Assembly: GCF_022201045.2 (NCBI RefSeq)
Contig: NC_068557.1
Location: 27,877,501-27,941,500, forward strand
DNA from: Citrus sinensis
Lineage: Eukaryota > Streptophyta > Magnoliopsida > Sapindales > Rutaceae
DNA: 64,000 nt
Direction of reading: 5' to 3'
Shown one piece after another: positions 1-13,100 of the stretch. The position numbers were made by a program, and so were the translations under genes. Under the pieces are notes generated by a model. That model saw only the letters and a list, made by a program, of their open reading frames with translations. It was not told where the DNA came from and did not search any database. Each line of letters starts with the position of its first letter. Positions within the stretch are counted from its first letter, which is position 1.

Positions 1-3000
1 ATTTTTGGAAGAGCACTGTTGCAAAATAATCATAGTTAACTTAATTGTACAATCATTAGAAATCTACTCTCTGTTCCTATTTGCATAATTCCAGAAACTT
101 TCTCCAGAAAATTCTTTTCATGTTTAACGTAAGGCACCTTAGAAATGCATAACCAAATAATTTGAAAGGATGAAAATATTTTCATATAATCCAGACAAAC
201 ATCAACCCCTGATTTTAGAGAGATAAACGAAGTTCAAATGCACTAACCTTTGTACCTTGTTCTCCTCGCAATACTTTGCCGCTTCATCTGGAGGCATATC
301 AGCAAGATTTCTCTCTAACGCACAACTGAAAGGAATAATTTGTTCGCCCCCATGCTCTTGAACCCTAAAAAAAGATAATGTGATTCTCATTACTTTTGAC
401 AAAAGAACACACAGCAGTGACACAATGACATCTTAAATTTCTTTCCATGAAACATCCCTTTCACGGGCTTAAATCATTGTTAAGTTTAAAAATAAGCACA
501 CACCAAGCGTGAATCTTGGGCAAGAACTTGTTTTTCTTTCTTTGGTAATCCTTCTCATTCATGTTAACCTGTAGATAGACATAATTTATGATAGAAATTC
601 AGAGGCTGTACCATTGCAACTGAGTAGGATGAAAAATTTGAATATGGACGGAGTAAAATCAAAGAAATATAAAACCCAAAAGATAAAACTGTAGCACTAC
701 TGCTGAGTTTTCATACATGCTACAATTTTTCTATGGAAATTCTCGACACAACAAGCTCTTCTTTTGTGAGTAAATAGTGAACCCAATTCATTGGATCAGG
801 CAGAAAAATATCACCAATAGCTTTTCTTTCTTCACTAGAAAATAATATTATAATCATTTTTGCTTGTATGAATGAGTACTCTTGATAACTTGACACCATA
901 CAAACAGATACAGTGCATCTTAGCCAGGGGTGAAAAGATGTCTAAATATAAGTAAATGAAATAAGCAACAAGTATAGCTAGCTCAACAAATTCCAAACAG
1001 AACTCTTCCATGCTATAACGAGAAAAGCAAAATAGATACCAAGTAAACTACAGGCTTGGCAGTAAGCAATTGAAAAGTATTCAGTATCTCAATGTCAGCG
1101 GCTTTCCAATCCCCAAGGCGGACGTCTTTTCCATCCTGAAGCCAGGCCTTAACCTGTAGATAAGAACCACCAGCACTACATATCAATCACTTCCTTAAAG
1201 GAGAAAAATGGTAAAAACAGAAGCCAAAAATTCAAGCTGAGAATATTATCCAAGGCAGTAAAGCCACTGACCCTTTGACACAACTCATGCTCTATTTTTA
1301 ACTGTTTGTCATTGCTCCTCTTCATGCTCTTCTCAACATCTTCAATCCTCCTTTCCATGAATTCAATATCCTACAAGTCACATAAAAGGTAGTATGTTCT
1401 TGAATCTCAATAGATAGGTTGGGATGCCAAAGACATTATGAAAAAAAGTAAAATTATGAGAAATTAAACAAACAGGATGCCTTTAGAAATAGTCAATCAA
1501 GCACTACAAAATTTTATTACGGAAAATATATATATGATAGTCCTCTTTTTAAGTTTTCTAATTTTTGCTTCAAACCCCTTTAAAATGAAAAGGACACAGA
1601 GGATAACAAAATATTGAATTTTGACCTAAAATAATGAACCAGAAAACCTAGGTAAACATATTAGTCTCACTTGAAGAATATATGCTTGAAAATATGCTTC
1701 TTTCATGTAAATTTCATGTATAAACATTGCAATCCACATACATTACACCAAGTATAATTGGAAAACTAATGTTGGACAACTTACCTAGGCATGCATCAGT
1801 AGCAAGAGAGACTAATTACGTGAACCTCTCCAGGATGTGCATATATCTTATAAAAAATGGTGAGGAGTTAAGTATATCAAACTCAAACTCAAAATATGAA
1901 ATAGAGATCCTAAACAGGCAGTGCAGATGAGATCTCCTTGAAAAAATAATTGGAACGATCATAAGCAGTCTTTCTTATACTGCTGTAATTTCTAAACTTA
2001 AATAGAAACCAATTTATAATCATAGTGCAAACCAATCAAGCATCCACGAACTAAAGACCAAAGAACAAAGTCATGAACTTGAGATCCAGAAACAGCAATA
2101 CCTTTAGCCGTAATTCTGCACTTATAACCTCTAAATCCCTCACAGGATCGACAGAGTCATCAACATGGATAATGTCGGGATCTTCAAATGCACCTGTAAA
2201 ATGAAACTTGAAACTTAAGAAGATGGGTTCCACTGTAAAAACATTACAAATAGGAGAACAAACCAACAAATCAATGCATCTATTATTAACTACCGGTATG
2301 AACACAAGTTCTACAAGAATGAGAAATGAACCTTCCTGCAAGAGGTACACAGAAAAGTTCCTTGGCTCCTAAGTATTAAAAATAGCAGCCAAACAACGTC
2401 AACGTACATACATCCATTAATTTGCAGCTTACTACCACAGTCCATCATTGTAACAGAGAAGTACAAGATGAAGATGAAGAAAAGACATGGGTGCACATAC
2501 AAAAGAAAAATGGTTTCAAGAATTTAACAAGATAAACATGATATTTATTTGTTTATATATTTTATAAGGCTAAAAATGATATTTAGTGCAGAAAGAGAAA
2601 AAAAAAATTAACTCAGTAACAATTCCACAGATTAGAGTTACAGTCACACTCATGACATTAATCATTACAAATCATTCAACTAATAAATATTAAATAACAC
2701 GAAGTAGCGACATTCCAAGATATTCAACACTAATAATGTAAATGCCTTACGTAGAACATGAAAAATTCCATCAACCGCACGGATGTGAGATAAGAAACTG
2801 TTGCCCAAGCCTTGTCCTTCATGGGCTCCTCTAACTAGTCCAGCTATATCATGGATCTCCAGGAAAGCTGGAACCTGAACATCAAAAAATCAAAATATAA
2901 TAATGTTACACAAAACAACAAAAACATAGTCCAATATAAAGCCAAACTACAGCATTAACAAATTAGCTAGTGTACCGCGCTTTTTGGCTTGAACAACTGG

Positions 3001-3788
3001 CAAAGCCACTCAAATCGCTCATCAGGGATATTAACCCGAGCTTCATTGGGCTCGATGGTGCAAAAAGGGAAATTCTCGGCGGGTATTGCTAACTTAGTGA
3101 GCGTGTTGAAAAGTGTAGATTTGCCAACATTTGGCAATCCAACCTGAATCCACCACAAATAATAAAATTAAAACTATACTAGGTTGTTTGGATGTCAGAA
3201 AGCATTCCAAGTGATAAAAAGAAAAATGCTTTTGTTTCTATCTTACAGCAACTGTTTGAAATAGAAAAACTGCTTACGGGGATAAGGAACAATTGAATTT
3301 CTTAAGAAGAAGCACGTAGTATGAGATTTTTCAGCAAAAGAAAACATGCTCAACATCTTATTCAAGAACACTTGATAGATGCTTTTCAAAAAGCTATTGA
3401 AAATTCCTTACGCAAGAAGTGTTTAAATTTAATAAAAACGCTTTTCACAAACGCACTGAAGTCTCACTCTCTGAATTAAAAGAATTCGATAAATAAAACC
3501 AGATAAATCGATTCAATAAAAATGCCAATTCGCTCAGCATTTCATTTCACCATAAAAGTAGACCAAAAAGAAAAGAAGAAAGAGAATCTACTATATCATC
3601 ATATCCGATCACACAATAAAAAGAGAGAAAGTGTTTAAACAAAATCAAATAATAAACTAGCTTAAAAGCATCTGGATTTGAAGAGAAGAATTAGCAATTA
3701 CAATGCCAATCTTGAGATGAGAAGAGAATCGGCCTAGGATGGGGCGCTCAGCTGGCGCTTCTTTTGATTTTGAAGCTTTTGGCGGCAT
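1..3788 (-). CDS. OLA1: Obg-like ATPase 1 (YchF/OLA1 GTPase family), 3' end outside window
   Basis: Nine exons read on the minus strand: 3702-3788, 2976-3143, 2751-2874, 2102-2193, 1272-1370, 1040-1153, 504-568, 248-364 and 1-15 (cut by the window edge). They join in frame into about 293 residues of a family usually near 394. The start is the ATG at 3786-3788 ([12 protein letters not shown]). The P-loop GLPNVGKS opens exon 2, the G3 motif DIAGLVRGA lies in exon 3, and the YchF-type NMNE replaces the usual NKxD in exon 7. YchF/OLA1 proteins bind ATP in preference to GTP, associate with ribosomes and act in stress responses (family knowledge). Still missing are the end of the G domain and the C-terminal TGS domain. 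The 5' leader carries a hexanucleotide repeat (3855-3900). It is divergent from the GGP-like gene to the right. Confidence 0.95.
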
Positions 3789-5671
3789 TTGTTTCGGAGA
3801 GAGGGCTCTACTTCTTCTAGTCCTAGGGTTTTGCAGACAGAGTAAGTAAGATGCGAGTCTGAGTCTGAGTCTGAGTCTGAGTCTGCGTCTGCGCCTGCGC
3901 CCTTCGTGTGGTCTAAGAGGAAAGCACGGTGAGACGCACAATCACATTACAGCGCGAGTTTTTTGGAAAAAAGGAACAAATAAAAAGTTTCTTTGCAAAA
4001 ATGACCGCGCATACATTTTCTAGAGACAGATGGCCACCGAAATCAAGACACTTCAAAATGTAACGAGAATTGCAAGTGCAGTTACCAATACGACACCTCA
4101 TGGCTCATACTAATAAAACGACGATGTACAAGTATTTCGTTCAATTACCGCGGCCCACGGACACGGGCAGGACGCAGCTACTCGTACGTTCGGCACGTTT
4201 GCCCACGTGTTTGTTCTGGCGGCTGAACTGCACGCGTGTCAGATTTCTATTGGAAATAAAAAACCTCTGTAGATTTTTTGACCAGTCAGCAAGGTAATCA
4301 TCCCACGTCATGGCGGCATCAAATTCTTTCGTTGTCTAAACAGATCGGGTTGTATTGTAGTATTTTTTTTCATTTTGCTTTGCAGAGATTACGGCTTTCG
4401 AGGTAAACTTTTAAAAGGTTTTTGAGAATTAAATGATTTTCACTCCTTTGCTTTATTTTTTTTTGGAATTATTATTATTATGCCGTTGATTGTTGTTAGC
4501 TAATAAATTATTGAATTACTTGAATTTTCTTTTGCACCATCGGGTAATTAATTTGTTTTCACTGTCGATATACAGATCTTGCTTTGTAGTTGGACGCTGA
4601 TTGTTGTGATTAGAGAAGTTTCTTTATCACGGCTTATATAAGCTCTCAGAGAGTCAGAGGTCTAAATTACTCCCTCATTACACTTTCTCGGGCTCATCTT
4701 CATTAATTATGTTTATTTCTTAATCACGGAGTAAATTATTTGGTTGTTGGGATAATTGAGGAAATGAAAAGAAAATTAAAAGTAGAGTCCTTTATATTTT
4801 ATCAGCATTTGGTTACCTAAATATTGTTAATACCACGTGTGGTTACACGATGATAGTAATGAAGGCAATGGTGATTATTATCATAGTGAATTCACTGTCA
4901 CCATCACCATGTCATGTGTCAATGAATTGATAATCTATTGCCTCTTAGAATTTTTTTTGAATATTTAAAAAGGTCTAAGAGGGAAATGAATGAGTGAATT
5001 AAGTGATACTTTTCAAATTAAGAGATGAATTCTAGTGAATTTGTTAAAGGGTCTGCTAACCATTTTCAGCCCTTAACACGGTTATTCTTATGGTAGCAAC
5101 TAATTGAAACACTAGTGAATACCTATAGCCATAAGGCAATGAGCTTTCTTGCCCCTGAGATTTTATTCTTATGGTGGCAACTAATTGAAACACTTTTATT
5201 GAAGATTATAGTTACTTAATTTTCCTTCCTATACTCAGAAGTCATTATCAGGCTTTTCTGCTTGATTGAAGTTTGAGATTTTTAATGCTGACTGACCTGC
5301 TCATTATATTTCCGCAGTATTCCTTCAAGATTTATAAAGACGGAAGGCAATCTGCTGGCCCAAAAAGGCTGGCTTCCTTTGTTCAATCACGGCTCTAACA
5401 CGAGAGGCTTGTATTAAGATTAGAAGGGGCGAAGAATGTTTGCAAGCTTTCCCTAAATTCTTGATTGCGTCCCCTTCATTTCACGGTGGTCGTGGTGCCC
5501 TACCTTCAGCTGGTGGGCATCCGGCAGATCTTACCTTCCTTGCTGGTGGTGGGTGCTGATACAGGCATCCAACTTATCTAACCCTCCAAATTTGTGGTGG
5601 GAGCTGGAACAACATTTCACAGTAGATTTCTTTCAATTTATTGTTAGTTTACAAATATTTTGTTATTGAGC
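3789..5671. promoter_or_regulatory. Divergent intergenic region between OLA1 and the GGP-like gene
   Basis: This stretch of about 1.9 kb separates two head-to-head genes and shows no convincing coding exon. It has a GAGTCT-type repeat near OLA1 (3855-3900) and a G-box-like CCACGTG core around 4203-4209. A likely untranslated first exon of the rightward gene lies near 4330-4400, followed by GTAAAC as a possible donor. The remainder is AT-rich and is probably a 5' UTR intron. The promoter role is inferred from gene orientation only. Confidence 0.4.
3855..3900. repeat. GAGTCT/GCGTCT hexanucleotide microsatellite in OLA1 leader
   Basis: Five GAGTCT-like units grade into GCGTCT and GCGCCT units. 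They lie just upstream of the OLA1 ATG and so probably fall in its 5' UTR. Confidence 0.7.
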
Positions 5672-8600
5672 ATGGTTACCATCAAGCAGCTTGAACATAC
5701 CAAATCTCTCACAAAGTCTGCAACACCTGAACAACTAAAATGTTCTTTCCTCTGTTTTCAAGGTTAGTTGCTGTTTGCTTTTAGTAATCTATTTTACATA
5801 TGTCATTCTTCCAACGTTATTAGTTTGCTTCAAAAAACTGCTGGAAACTTCCATTTATGACACATGACAACCACCCCTCCCCTCTTTTAGGATTATTGGA
5901 ATATTATGTGTGTAAGCATGGGTATTAGGAATTTCTTTCTAAAATTTATTGTACCATTTTTGTGTAATGGAATAAAATGTATTACATTTGGATTTGATTC
6001 CATAGATTGTGATGGACATACTAGTTAATTTCGTTATTATTTCCTTTTTTTTATTATTTTAAACGATGCGTTGTCCCTGTTAATAGTTTTTGGGTGAGCA
6101 CTCACTGAGGACAATATAAGTGCCCTATTTTGATTTTAATTATGAATTAAATTATTTAAAATATGGTATTCAGCCCCTTAAAGAAACTGGGCTTATATTG
6201 TACTCAGTGTAGCATCGCAGTCTATCAATTTCATTTTTCTTTTAGCTACAAAGGGAATTATCCAAAGCAGCTGTAACCAAGACATCTGACTGAGATTATT
6301 GACAATTAATGACCTGCAATATAAGTTTTCTTTTATATAAATGTATTGTCTAATATGACTTTGCTCTGCTCAATTAGTAATGAGGTGAGGGGCTATGGAC
6401 CTTGTGGTTGTTGATCTTAGGTAAATTTTTTACATATCATGTCTGTTTTATTTGCATCTTTTGTATATGAACTTGTTCTACCAAAGTTTGAATGGTGAGT
6501 GATTGAACTCAGGAAGCAAACAATCTTTCCTTGTTAATGTTTTGACTATCCGAAAAATTTGGACAGGTGTGAAAACCCTTAATTACTGCTTGGGTAACCA
6601 ATCTTTCTTTGACAATACTTCGTTTGTGGAGCCTTCAGGTGTTCCCGAAGATCTAAGTTTGCTAGATGCTCTTCTTCTTGCTCAGGTAGAGGATAAATGT
6701 GAATCGCACTTCTCGTTCAGCCCTAATTACTACCTCTAAATGCCTTCTTTTACTTGTAGTGGGAAGAGCGGATGTGGAGGGGTTGTTTCAGATATGACGT
6801 GACAGCCTCTGAAATTAAGGTTGTTAATATAGCATCAGTATTCTTATTGTTACGTAGCTGGATTTTTTTTAAATAAAAAATAAACAAAGATTTACTTAGC
6901 ATTTAAGTCTCTCATATCTTAGGTATTTCCTGCAGGTCATCAGTGGTGGGAAAAAGTTTCTTGCTCAATTGAATGAAAAATGGATCATGGATCCATTTAT
7001 ATTGAACTCCATAGACCAAAATGAGGAGCTTCTCTTTTGTGTTACACGCAGTGAAAAGGCAAACTCTGAGCTTATTCCTTCAGCTGCTGTGCCCAATGAT
7101 AGCATCTTGGTTATTATAAATGTAAGGCTGATTGTAAGTTATTTGTGTCTTGCACTATGATGATGGTAAATATGAGGCATATGGGATAATCAGACGAATG
7201 TTTCCTGCTTTGGACATTTATACGGTGTTCTTTTTTTCCAAGTCCATTGGGTTCTCATTTGGCTGTGTACTCATTTCTTATAGGGATAGTCAGTTATAGA
7301 TGTTGAGTGGCATCCATTATGCCGTGTTTGAATGACTCATTCTTCTAATCTGATTGTGTGGTTTTTAAGGCGAACCCGATTGAATACGGCCATGTCTTCG
7401 TGGTGCCTTGTGGCTCTAACAGACTATATCCAGATGCAAGATCCTTTGAGATGATTGTGAGGATTGCTTTTGAAATAAATAACTATTCTTTCCGCTTGTT
7501 CTATGATTGCTCTAGCCCTGGTGCTTCTCATGTATATTTTCAGGTACTGAATTGCTAACAGTTGTTCTCCTTTCTTGCTTCTAGTACTCAATAGTTAATG
7601 AGAGATAGAACTGTGATTTTGGCCTCATTATCCCTAATTTATGTTGCAGAGATTATTATGTCAAGCTGCCACTTTTATGCTCTGTTTATTTTGGTTGCCA
7701 TATTTTCTTGCTTTTTAATTTTTTAATGTTCGCTTTGGACTACCTGGGAAATTTACTTCTCCTGTTGGTGTAGGCATGCTATTTTCCAGATCATTTGCCT
7801 GTGGAGCTCATGCCTATTGATACTTTCTTTAGTGATGGGCAGAGAGGGATTTACATCAGTACTCTGATAGATTACCCCATTAAGACCATTCTCTTTGAGT
7901 ACACTTACAACAATAGAATAATAATGATGGAGGCCATATCTGAGATTTGTTCTTCTTTACGAGAAAAGAACATTTCATACAATCTTCTAATATCCGATTG
8001 CGGCAAAAGGATCTTTTTGTTTCTTCAGGTAAAATGACCTATAGCCTATTCAGGAAGATCTTTGATATAATTTTGTTGTGTTGTGTCCCTTCTCTTTGGT
8101 CGCTCATTGTTCATGAGAATGATCTGTTCCTGAACTAATTAAATCATAAGCACTTAATAATGCACAAAGGCATGTGAATTATGATGATTGTGAGTTGTTT
8201 AAAGAAAAAAGAGAAAGAGAATGTTATACAATGGAGAAATATAACTTGTATATCCTTTGAATATGACCATCACAGCCCCAAGCTGCATTTACATTTTATT
8301 TAACGTATAAAATTTGGTTCTGGATGCATTTAATATCTTGAATTGATTGGTTTTGTCGTACTACTTTGATATGAAAGATTCATGTGTGGCCAAGTCATAC
8401 TTTGTGATATGGGGTGCTGTGGACATTGCAGTTGCTTGCATGTGGGTTGAAGCACTCCTCTTTTTAATTGTTTTTGATAGTGTGTTTTCAGATTACTAGT
8501 AATGGTTTCTTTTGAAGCTTGTGTCATGCAAGATGATTTAATTTTTTCATGTTGCTGGTGACTGATTTTTATTGTCTTTTGGTGTAGAAATCAGCAATCT

Positions 8601-8779
8601 CAGGAAACCTCTTGGCTTGGGAATGCGGTGGATATTTCTTATTTGGGTCAAAATATGAATTTGATCAAGTCACTGAGGAGGCTATACATAAACGACTGAG
8701 TGCTGTCTCACTCAATGATGAAGGCTTCCAGGTAGTGAAGCAGCTTTGTTGTAGCATTGCAAGTAAACTTGCTGTTTGA
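5672..8779 (+). CDS. GDP-L-galactose phosphorylase (VTC2/GGP)-like protein with altered active site
   Basis: Seven exons join in frame: 5672-5762, 6513-6685, 6760-6819, 6936-7121, 7370-7543, 7774-8028 and 8588-8779, giving 376 aa (VTC2 is near 440). Recognisable family blocks in order are LLLAQWEERMWRGCFRYDVT, VISGGKKFLAQLNE, NPIEYGHV, the HIT-like motif, LISDCGKRIF and a C-terminal VTEEAIHKRLSAVSLNDE. VTC2/VTC5 catalyse the committed step of plant ascorbate synthesis, GDP-L-galactose plus phosphate to L-galactose-1-phosphate. In this gene the family motif HxHxQ reads H224-V-Y226-F-Q228, so the second histidine, which carries the GMP intermediate, is tyrosine. The N-terminus is also short and divergent. 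The frame is open with standard splice sites, so the gene is probably expressed but catalytically inactive or altered. It could be a regulatory paralogue or an early pseudogene. No symbol is given because it is not the canonical VTC2. Confidence 0.85.
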
Positions 8780-9210
8780 TATGCGACCTCTGATGGATGT
8801 GTGGCACAACAAACCTCCTGTTTCATACTCCACTTGATTTTGTAAATGCATTGTGTTTCATCTTTTCAGATTTTTCTTGCGCTTGAAACCTAGAAATGAT
8901 GTGCTATTTGAACAAGATATCGTACTGTTAAGTTCTTGGGTTGAACCGTTGGAAGTACTTCTAATTTCATTTCCAGCAGAAGAGGATTTCTATAATCCTT
9001 TTATAAGTAAAATAGAGAGTAATTTTTCCTAATTTTTTAAAGAAAAAAATCATTATTAAATCTTCTCAGCAAGCAATGATGTGGAACCTGATCCAATTTT
9101 CTCAACGCTAATGAATTTGTTAAAAGTTGTCCCTTCTAATCATTGCGTGTATTAAGTCATGTGTGTCTAGGCTACACAAGCTACTGTTGTCAAAACAAGA
9201 TATAGATCCT
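8780..9210. other. 3' UTR and spacer up to the MULE insertion
   Basis: AT-rich DNA after the GGP-like stop codon, with no exon seen. It ends at the left 9-bp target duplication of the MULE. Confidence 0.5.
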
Positions 9211-9219
9211 CACTCAAGC
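9211..9219. repeat. Left 9-bp target site duplication of MULE
   Basis: CACTCAAGC lies directly before the left terminal inverted repeat and recurs exactly at 19711-19719. A 9-bp duplication is the signature of the Mutator superfamily. Confidence 0.95.
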
Positions 9220-9271
9220 GGACATGGCTACCATGCAGGGCATGAAATCCCTGTATGGTGCAGGGGCCAAA
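9220..9271 (+). repeat. Left terminal inverted repeat of MULE
   Basis: It begins GGACATGGCTA and matches the inverted right end at roughly three quarters of positions over about 50 bp. It also folds on itself: ACCATGCAGGG pairs with CCCTGTATGGT with one mismatch. Confidence 0.85.
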
Positions 9272-9275
9272 CTTA

Positions 9276-9310
9276 AACCGTTGGATTCAGCTTGTTTGAA
9301 TCCAACGGTT
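9276..9310. repeat. Subterminal hairpin near MULE left end
   Basis: Perfect 14-bp arms (AACCGTTGGATTCA and its complement) flank a 7-base loop, just inside the left terminal repeat. Confidence 0.85.
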
Positions 9311-9394
9311 GTGGTTTTAATAAAAAAAAAAAGAGAAAAAATGAACAAAAACAGGAAAAAAATAAGGCAACCGGTTGAATCAAAATATTTTCCC

Positions 9395-9690
9395 CTCCCT
9401 TCCTCTCTTTCTCCCTCCCTTTCTCCCTCTCTTTCTCCTTTCTCCCCCCCGAACATTGAGCAGATCTTTGTCATTCCTCACACTGTCACGGTCTCGTTCT
9501 TGGTCACTCTCCCACTCCGGCTCACACTCCCGCTCCCACTCCGGCTCACACTCTCACTCCCGCTCTTGCTCACACTCAGGCTCCCATTCTCGCCGTTGTT
9601 GTTACTGTTGGTCTTGGCTTTTCTTCCAACTCACACTCACGCCCGAACTTGCTCTCACTTTCGCTCTAGCTCCCGGCTCCGACTTTCACT
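9395..9690. repeat. CT-rich low-complexity leader inside MULE
   Basis: A pyrimidine tract (about 9395-9450) is followed by imperfect 6- and 12-bp units such as CTCCCACTCCGG and CTCACACTC (about 9500-9680). It lies upstream of the Ulp1-like gene and may be its promoter or leader. The open frames it creates are low complexity and are not accepted as genes. From 9690 to 10152 only AT-rich DNA is seen. Confidence 0.6.
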
Positions 9691-10152
9691 CTTCTTATCA
9701 AGGTTACTGAACTTGAAACTTAGCCTTGTATTTGTTAAAGTGATTTAGATCTGTAATTTGTTATATTTGGGGAAAACGATTTGTTAATGATAGTGTAGAA
9801 ATATAATGCTTACATAATATTTGACAAAATGCCACAAAGAACTATAGAACTATTTGTCATCTTTTAAGATAATAGGTTAATTTTTTTTTTATTGACAAAA
9901 TGCTGTAGGCGTGTTTTAAATTTTTTTTATAATAATTCGATGATGAAAAAAATTAGACTTGACCATTCGAGTGTGGTAGCTTTGTGTGATAGTTTGGCGT
10001 ATGCATTCGTTTGATGCAAGATGCATTTCGGTTAATGCCAATCGCACGTGTGAGGTGTGTTTTGGTGCGATAGGCACCGTCGCACCAACACGTGTGGGAG
10101 AGGTAGTAATTGTTGTTTATTAACTGCTTTCTTGTAGATTTTACAAGAACAC

Positions 10153-13100
10153 ATGGAATCTGTTGATGGTAAGAGGAAAAAATCGAAAGAAAAATCATTA
10201 TGGCAGGAAAAGCAAGCAGTGAAAAAAAAAGCATGGATATACTATTTGTAAGTATAATTTATATGCATTTATGTACCCATTATGTTTAAGGTTCAATTTT
10301 TTTAATTAATGTAACTTAAAATATTGATCACAGTAAGGCAGAAGCAAAACGACTAAGGCTATTAGGGGTAGAAAAGGTGGATAAAACGGTATGTAGCAAA
10401 AATAATGACCTGCTGGATATTCAATTTTCTCTTGCCTAAAATGATATGCCACTGATCGTATATATATTATCATTGTTGTAGGTTAGAGCTGATATTGCAC
10501 AAAATTGGAAGAAACTAACCCCCGAGGAGAGGCATCAATGGATGGTTAGTAATATGAATGAGATATCTAGCTCAAATAGTAGTGAAAATAGTGGTACGAG
10601 TAAAAATATTAAGGAATCTGATGAGGAGAAGACTGATGGTGGCAACCTTCTATCTCGATGTCGTGTAGCCTCATTCTCCGATGTGGTTTCATCTTTTTCA
10701 AGTGACCAACAAGCAGCAGTGAATGAAACCGGCTTAGGAAGTCTACTTGACCTAAAATGTGGACGCTTAAGACAAGAGTTATGTGCAGCCCTAATTCAAC
10801 AATGTGATGTAGGTAGGCAAAGTATAATTCTACATGGGAAAGAATACAATTTAAGCCCTACAGTGTTTGCAACTATAATGGGGGTTAGAGATGGAGGCAC
10901 ACGTGTGGACTTAAATGACCAAGCAGTTGATATAACTGATTTGCGTGTAGTGTATAGTAGTGGACCTAGAGGAATTCATATAGCGGAGGTGAAAAAAAGG
11001 CTAATGAATACTTCAACTTCTGATGATGAATTTAAGATACTTTTTAGTCTTTTTGCGTTGGGAACCATTTTATGTCCCACAAGTGCAATATACATTAATC
11101 CGTTGTATCTTCGTGCACTGAAAGATACAAATTCAATTAGAGGAAAAAATTGGGCTAGTTGGTGTTTTACCTTTTTATGGGAAGGTGTGCAAAAGTTTAA
11201 AGAGAATAAAGTTAGCTCTGTTAGCGGCTGTGTTCTTTTCTTAAAGGTTCGTATTTAATTAAGAAAAAATATATTGTTTCTTGTTTCTTGTATTTTGGTT
11301 ATTTCAGTGTATAACATACGTACTTTGCCATTGATGGACAGTTGTTCTACTTTTCCTCCGTTGTATATGATCGACCTTCTATTGATAGAACAATGTGTCC
11401 TATCAGTGTATGGAATAATGATGAGATTCGACGATTCTTGAAATGGCAAAAAAAGCTTGGTGGCATCAAAAGCAATAAGGTATAAAAGTTTGGATACTAT
11501 TTTAATGAAATCAATTACCATATTTTTGGACTAAATTGTTATTATTTTATGAATTATTTTAGGTTTCGATGCGTGACCCTGATCGGCTTCATAAGCCTGA
11601 ACAAGCAGAACCTCCTGGGTGGAACAATGCGAATAATGATGCTTTTCAGTTACTAATGGAAAGGTTTGGGTCATTCGTCGCACAAAACAAAGAGTCGTTC
11701 CAAACCATTGAACGGAGATTGGAAAATATAGAGAAAATATTGGGAGAGTTGACATCAAAGTATCACGGAGGATCAAGCAAACAACCAGTTGCTCCCGATC
11801 CACCTTCAAATGTGAAAAGTCAAAATCGTACATCTCCGGATGGAAAAAGAATGTCAAAAACTGAAGGGAAAATGATTTTGGTCAGTGATGACGACACCGT
11901 GGATCGTAGAGTGAAAGCAAGTTTACGAGCCTTTGATGTTATGTTGGGCTGTATTGGGACTACTGCACATACTAGTGAAACTCCGCTCGATTCATTTCAA
12001 TTTGATAGAGGACATGATCTCCATTTAACGCCAAAACCTCGAGAGGAGGGAGAGGTTTGTCTAAGCGATCTTTAGTTGTAATTTAGTTTTAATGATAATG
12101 AATTAATTTTGACCCTGGACATATATAGAATTTAGCTGAACCACTTGACACTAAGCAAGAGTTCCAGACCTCCACTAGCATGAGCGTACCAGCAACACGA
12201 CCAGCACGGAATAGAAGGCCGGGACGATACCAACTCTCTCCTTATGATAAAGTGTCTCGGGGAGCGAAGGCTAAGTTTAAAGCTGGTCCTTTCCATGTAA
12301 ATAACCCCCTTTCTCTTGACCAATTGAAGCTCATTCAATATGCATTTGATAAAGGTGGTAACGGAAGGTACTTGTGGTTTATAAGGCTTTGTATTTTTTA
12401 TTCCCCTGTACATATATATTGATTAGCTAACATTTTATTAATTGTTTGTGTATTCAGCGAAATCGTTGTCTCTACTGATGATCAATTTATCTCCAAGCAT
12501 AATTTCATGAGCCTTTTGCCTAACACGGCTCTGAGTGGAGAGGTTTGTGGTGCATTGGCACGCACATCATCGTACTATATGTTTGGATGCTTTATTACAA
12601 AATTAAATACTAAGTTCTCACTTATTGACCACTGTTTTAGATTCTCACCATGATAGCATATCACCTCACACTATATGAACGGGCTAAACGCAATGATGCA
12701 CCAATAAACTGGTATTTACCGACAATATATGCAGTAAGTATCCACCACTATTGTTTCTATGTGAATTGAAGTTGTTGTTTATCTATAATAATTTTCAAAC
12801 ATTGCTCTGTACAATAAGAGTTTTTTCAATACTTGTGCATTTATTGACATATCACTTGTTTACTTATTGTTCTTTTATAGCAATCAGCACTTACCGTTGG
12901 AGCCGACGTTGATGGTTTTGCACAAGCAGCAAGTGTCGGAAAACCTTTCATGCTAGACTTTCAAAGGTGCCAAAAGGTTACTTTCTACACTCTCTACTGA
13001 CCACAACTGGACTTTTTGTAAAACATCTTCTATGAGAAAAATACTTATTTTTATTTGTTAGATTTATGTTCCAATTATCGATGGTGACTGATTTTTTTTG

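Noticed and set aside
9224-9748. Plus-strand frames with SR-like or Pro/Leu-rich repeats
   Set aside because: Produced by CT-rich low-complexity DNA in the MULE leader. No start context or splicing into the Ulp1-like gene is evident.
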